From NCBI GenBank assembly GCA_030154385.1, contig JASKJZ010000161.1, forward strand, positions 1 through 6,169: 6,169 nucleotides of DNA, written 5' to 3'. The DNA is from Clostridiales bacterium (lineage in GTDB: Bacteria; Bacillota_A; Clostridia; Lachnospirales; Lachnospiraceae). The position numbers and the translations under genes were made by a program. Every line of letters begins with the position of its first letter. The stretch's first letter is position 1. This document shows positions 4,174 through 6,169 of this stretch, piece by piece. The notes under the pieces were generated by a model that saw only the letters and a list, made by a program, of their open reading frames with translations, was not told the DNA's origin and ran no database searches.

Positions 4174-6158
4174 AATGACCCTCCATTCTGCGCATAACTT
4201 GGTGCGCCATCCTTTTTATCCTTGTAAAAGGCAGCTACTTGCTGATACAGTTCATTCGCAATTTGCTTGCAGCCTCCCGATTCATTTGATACCTGTGTCA
4301 TATGACCCGATAAAAGCATTGCATTTTCAGCAATCTCTTCGACGCCCTTTCTTTCCTTTTCCATTATTTCTACGATTTGAATAATGTTTTCCTCATTTTC
4401 CCCAAACGAGTCTTTCAGCTCATTCGCCTTCCATGAAAATGCTGCCATCGTATCCTCAATCATCTCTGCATCCTTGTGATAACCCGAAGCGATTGCCTCA
4501 AATTTATCATAAGCATCGGTAAGTGCTTCCCTCACATAATGCAGTAAATGCGAAGCATCCGATTCCAAACTAGAAACCGCTTCTACTACCGTTGTACTGA
4601 TTGACTGAATGTCATTTGCAGTCGACCTGCAGTCATTTGCCAGCACTCCCATCTGTTCTGCCACTACCGAGAAGCCTCTTCCTGCTTCATTTGCTCTGGC
4701 AGCTTCAATCGATGCATTTAAGGATAATAAATTTGTTTGTTCCGTAATATCTAAAATTTGCTTGGTTAATTTCTGTATGTCCTTTGTCTTTTTACTTTCT
4801 TCCATGGATATTTTCAGGGCACGCTCCATCTGCTCCATCATGCTAGCTGCATCCTTACGCGCCTTCTTTATTTCTTGAATCGAAACCTCTGCTCTTCTTA
4901 GCATATCAGTTGAGGTTTCATCCCCTTTTTTTGCTTCCAAAACAATCACTTCTGCTGCCTTCGTATCAATTTGCGAATGATTTTTTAAATTTTCACAGGT
5001 TGCTTGTATTTCTTCCATGCTTGCTGCAAAATCACTTGCATTTTTCGCCACTTCCTGAATATTCTCATCCGATTGAATAATCCCCTCCGATAATCCATGA
5101 ACAACCGATTGAAGCTTAGCTGCCTGGGTTTCTAGTTGGTTCATGATTTGCTTTAGTGTATCTGCCAGCAAAAAACTTTCTTTTTTTAATTTTTGAATTT
5201 CCCTCGCTTTATGATAGGCCACCTTTTTATTTTCTAGTGTTGTGATTCCATTTGCTAGTTTTTGCAAATTTCCAACCACATAACCAATTAAATTTGTGGT
5301 GCGATTTGATATTCGTATAGCTCCAATTATGCTGCAAAGAACCATAATCACAAATCCAGCTACTATCATTTTAGAAACTGCATATACAAGTGAATAGGTT
5401 TCCTTATCTGGAGATACTACACATAATGTGAGGGTTGTACCTGGAAGTTGTAAGTAAGAATACTGATAGCCGTTGCTTTCTTTTGTACTGTCCCAGACTT
5501 CATTTAAAATTTTCTGTTTGTCTGGGTGAGCAGAAATGGTTCCGTCCTGATTGATTAAAAATGCATAACTACTATCCGTATACGGAAAATCATTTAAAGT
5601 ATTCGAAATACTTTCCAACCATATATACCCGATAAAAACTCCTAACTTTTTCCCGTCACGATAAATCGGAGTTGATATCCCCATTACTTCTCGCCCTGTA
5701 TCCTTTGATATCGTTGGTTCACTAATATAGGTCTCTTCTTTTTCCCAAGGTGTAACAAAACAAGTATCAAAACGAAGCGAATATCCATGACCACCTTTGC
5801 CTTCCGAATGTGCCTGCTCGGTTCCGTTTTGATTGGTAATGATAAAATGGGACCACTCTTCTTTCCCTTCCTTTGCAATTAACTCCTGCAAATAAGGTTC
5901 CGCCTGTGTATAATCAAGGGACTCTACCTCTGGACGCGTTGCTGCAAGCTCCACCACTTTTTGATATCGCTCCAGACGCTCCTCCATTTCATTTGTCAAC
6001 ATTGACGTATACATCTTTACTCTATCTTGATTTTCTTGTCTGGATTTCTCAAATGTATAAACACCAATTACTCCTAAAATCAGAGCATACGGTATAAAAA
6101 ATACAAGAAATAATTCCAGAAAAATCAGCCCTCGTAATGGCACCCCCCGATCGCTCAT
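4170..6158 (-). CDS. Methyl-accepting chemotaxis protein with a dCache-like sensor domain
   Basis: A 662-residue transmembrane chemoreceptor. Transmembrane helices are at about 11-34 and 258-283. Between them is an extracellular Cache-type sensor, with YISEPTISKDTGREVMGIST and GKKLGVFIGYI (about 144-178) in the membrane-distal module and SSYAFLINQDGTISAHP (about 196-212) in the second. The characteristic R-x-WY ligand motif of amino-acid-binding dCache domains is not seen. A weak HAMP-like segment follows, then a long coiled-coil signalling domain (about 340-645). Its tip, EQTNLLSLNASIEAARANEAGRGFSVVAEQ at 473-502, is diagnostic for the family and would contact CheA and CheW. After it the usual E-(V/I)-R-x-LA reads Q502-M-G504-V-LA, so two highly conserved charged residues are replaced. 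No NWETF-type CheR tether is at the C-terminus. ATG 6158 is the likely start, but only 11 bases lie upstream, no ribosome binding site is seen and no in-frame stop precedes it, so the true start may be outside the window. Confidence 0.93.
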   Translation of the reverse strand: MSDRGVPLRGLIFLELFLVFFIPYALILGVIGVYTFEKSRQENQDRVKMYTSMLTNEMEERLERYQKVVELAATRPEVESLDYTQAEPYLQELIAKEGKEEWSHFIITNQNGTEQAHSEGKGGHGYSLRFDTCFVTPWEKEETYISEPTISKDTGREVMGISTPIYRDGKKLGVFIGYIWLESISNTLNDFPYTDSSYAFLINQDGTISAHPDKQKILNEVWDSTKESNGYQYSYLQLPGTTLTLCVVSPDKETYSLVYAVSKMIVAGFVIMVLCSIIGAIRISNRTTNLIGYVVGNLQKLANGITTLENKKVAYHKAREIQKLKKESFLLADTLKQIMNQLETQAAKLQSVVHGLSEGIIQSDENIQEVAKNASDFAASMEEIQATCENLKNHSQIDTKAAEVIVLEAKKGDETSTDMLRRAEVSIQEIKKARKDAASMMEQMERALKISMEESKKTKDIQKLTKQILDITEQTNLLSLNASIEAARANEAGRGFSVVAEQMGVLANDCRSTANDIQSISTTVVEAVSSLESDASHLLHYVREALTDAYDKFEAIASGYHKDAEMIEDTMAAFSWKANELKDSFGENEENIIQIVEIMEKERKGVEEIAENAMLLSGHMTQVSNESGGCKQIANELYQQVAAFYKDKKDGAPSYAQNGGSL

Positions 6159-6169
6159 TACGGTATGTC

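Noticed and set aside
4609..4878. Plus-strand open frame antisense to the chemoreceptor signalling domain.
   Set aside because: It mirrors the repetitive heptad coding of the coiled coil on the other strand and has no start signals of its own.

Overview
The window looks like a chromosomal segment of a low-to-moderate GC, motile, endospore-forming Firmicute, most likely class Clostridia and perhaps Lachnospiraceae. The clues are a clear SpoIIID sporulation regulator, a methyl-accepting chemotaxis protein, a YesN-type AraC response regulator, a flagellar-cap-like C-terminus, strong AGGAGG-type ribosome binding sites and TTG/GTG starts. The family-level placement is inferred from general resemblance, not from a search.

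Layout, left to right. The window opens inside the 3' end of a plus-strand gene (1-413) resembling the C-terminus of FliD-like filament-cap proteins. A perfect 15-bp hairpin (412-450) separates it from a convergent minus-strand gene (429-2018) for a 529-residue response regulator. That regulator's receiver has Glu in place of the phospho-acceptor Asp and Ser in place of a metal-binding Asp. A divergent intergenic region (2019-2137) leads to a plus-strand gene (2138-2737) for a two-helix membrane protein with an Mrr-like PD-(D/E)xK nuclease domain, probably translated from a leaderless mRNA. Next on the plus strand is a secreted CHAP-like cysteine hydrolase (2852-3415) with its own promoter and terminator. 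The right half is all minus strand: a two-gene operon of a 662-residue chemoreceptor (4170-6158) and a 104-residue membrane protein (3859-4173) with overlapping stop and start, followed by spoIIID (3524-3778) behind a good sigma-E-like promoter.

How the genes relate. The chemoreceptor and small membrane protein are translationally coupled and probably act together or in the same membrane process. spoIIID appears separately controlled in the mother cell during sporulation. The response regulator has no histidine kinase beside it in the window and may be phosphorylation-independent. The nuclease and CHAP protein look like single-gene units. I see no tRNA, rRNA, CRISPR array, insertion sequence or phage module, and no gene-free stretch longer than 300 bases. 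The most unusual points are the altered receiver pocket, the altered chemoreceptor tip residues and the leaderless membrane-tethered nuclease. I did not find convincing evidence of a wholly new multi-gene system.
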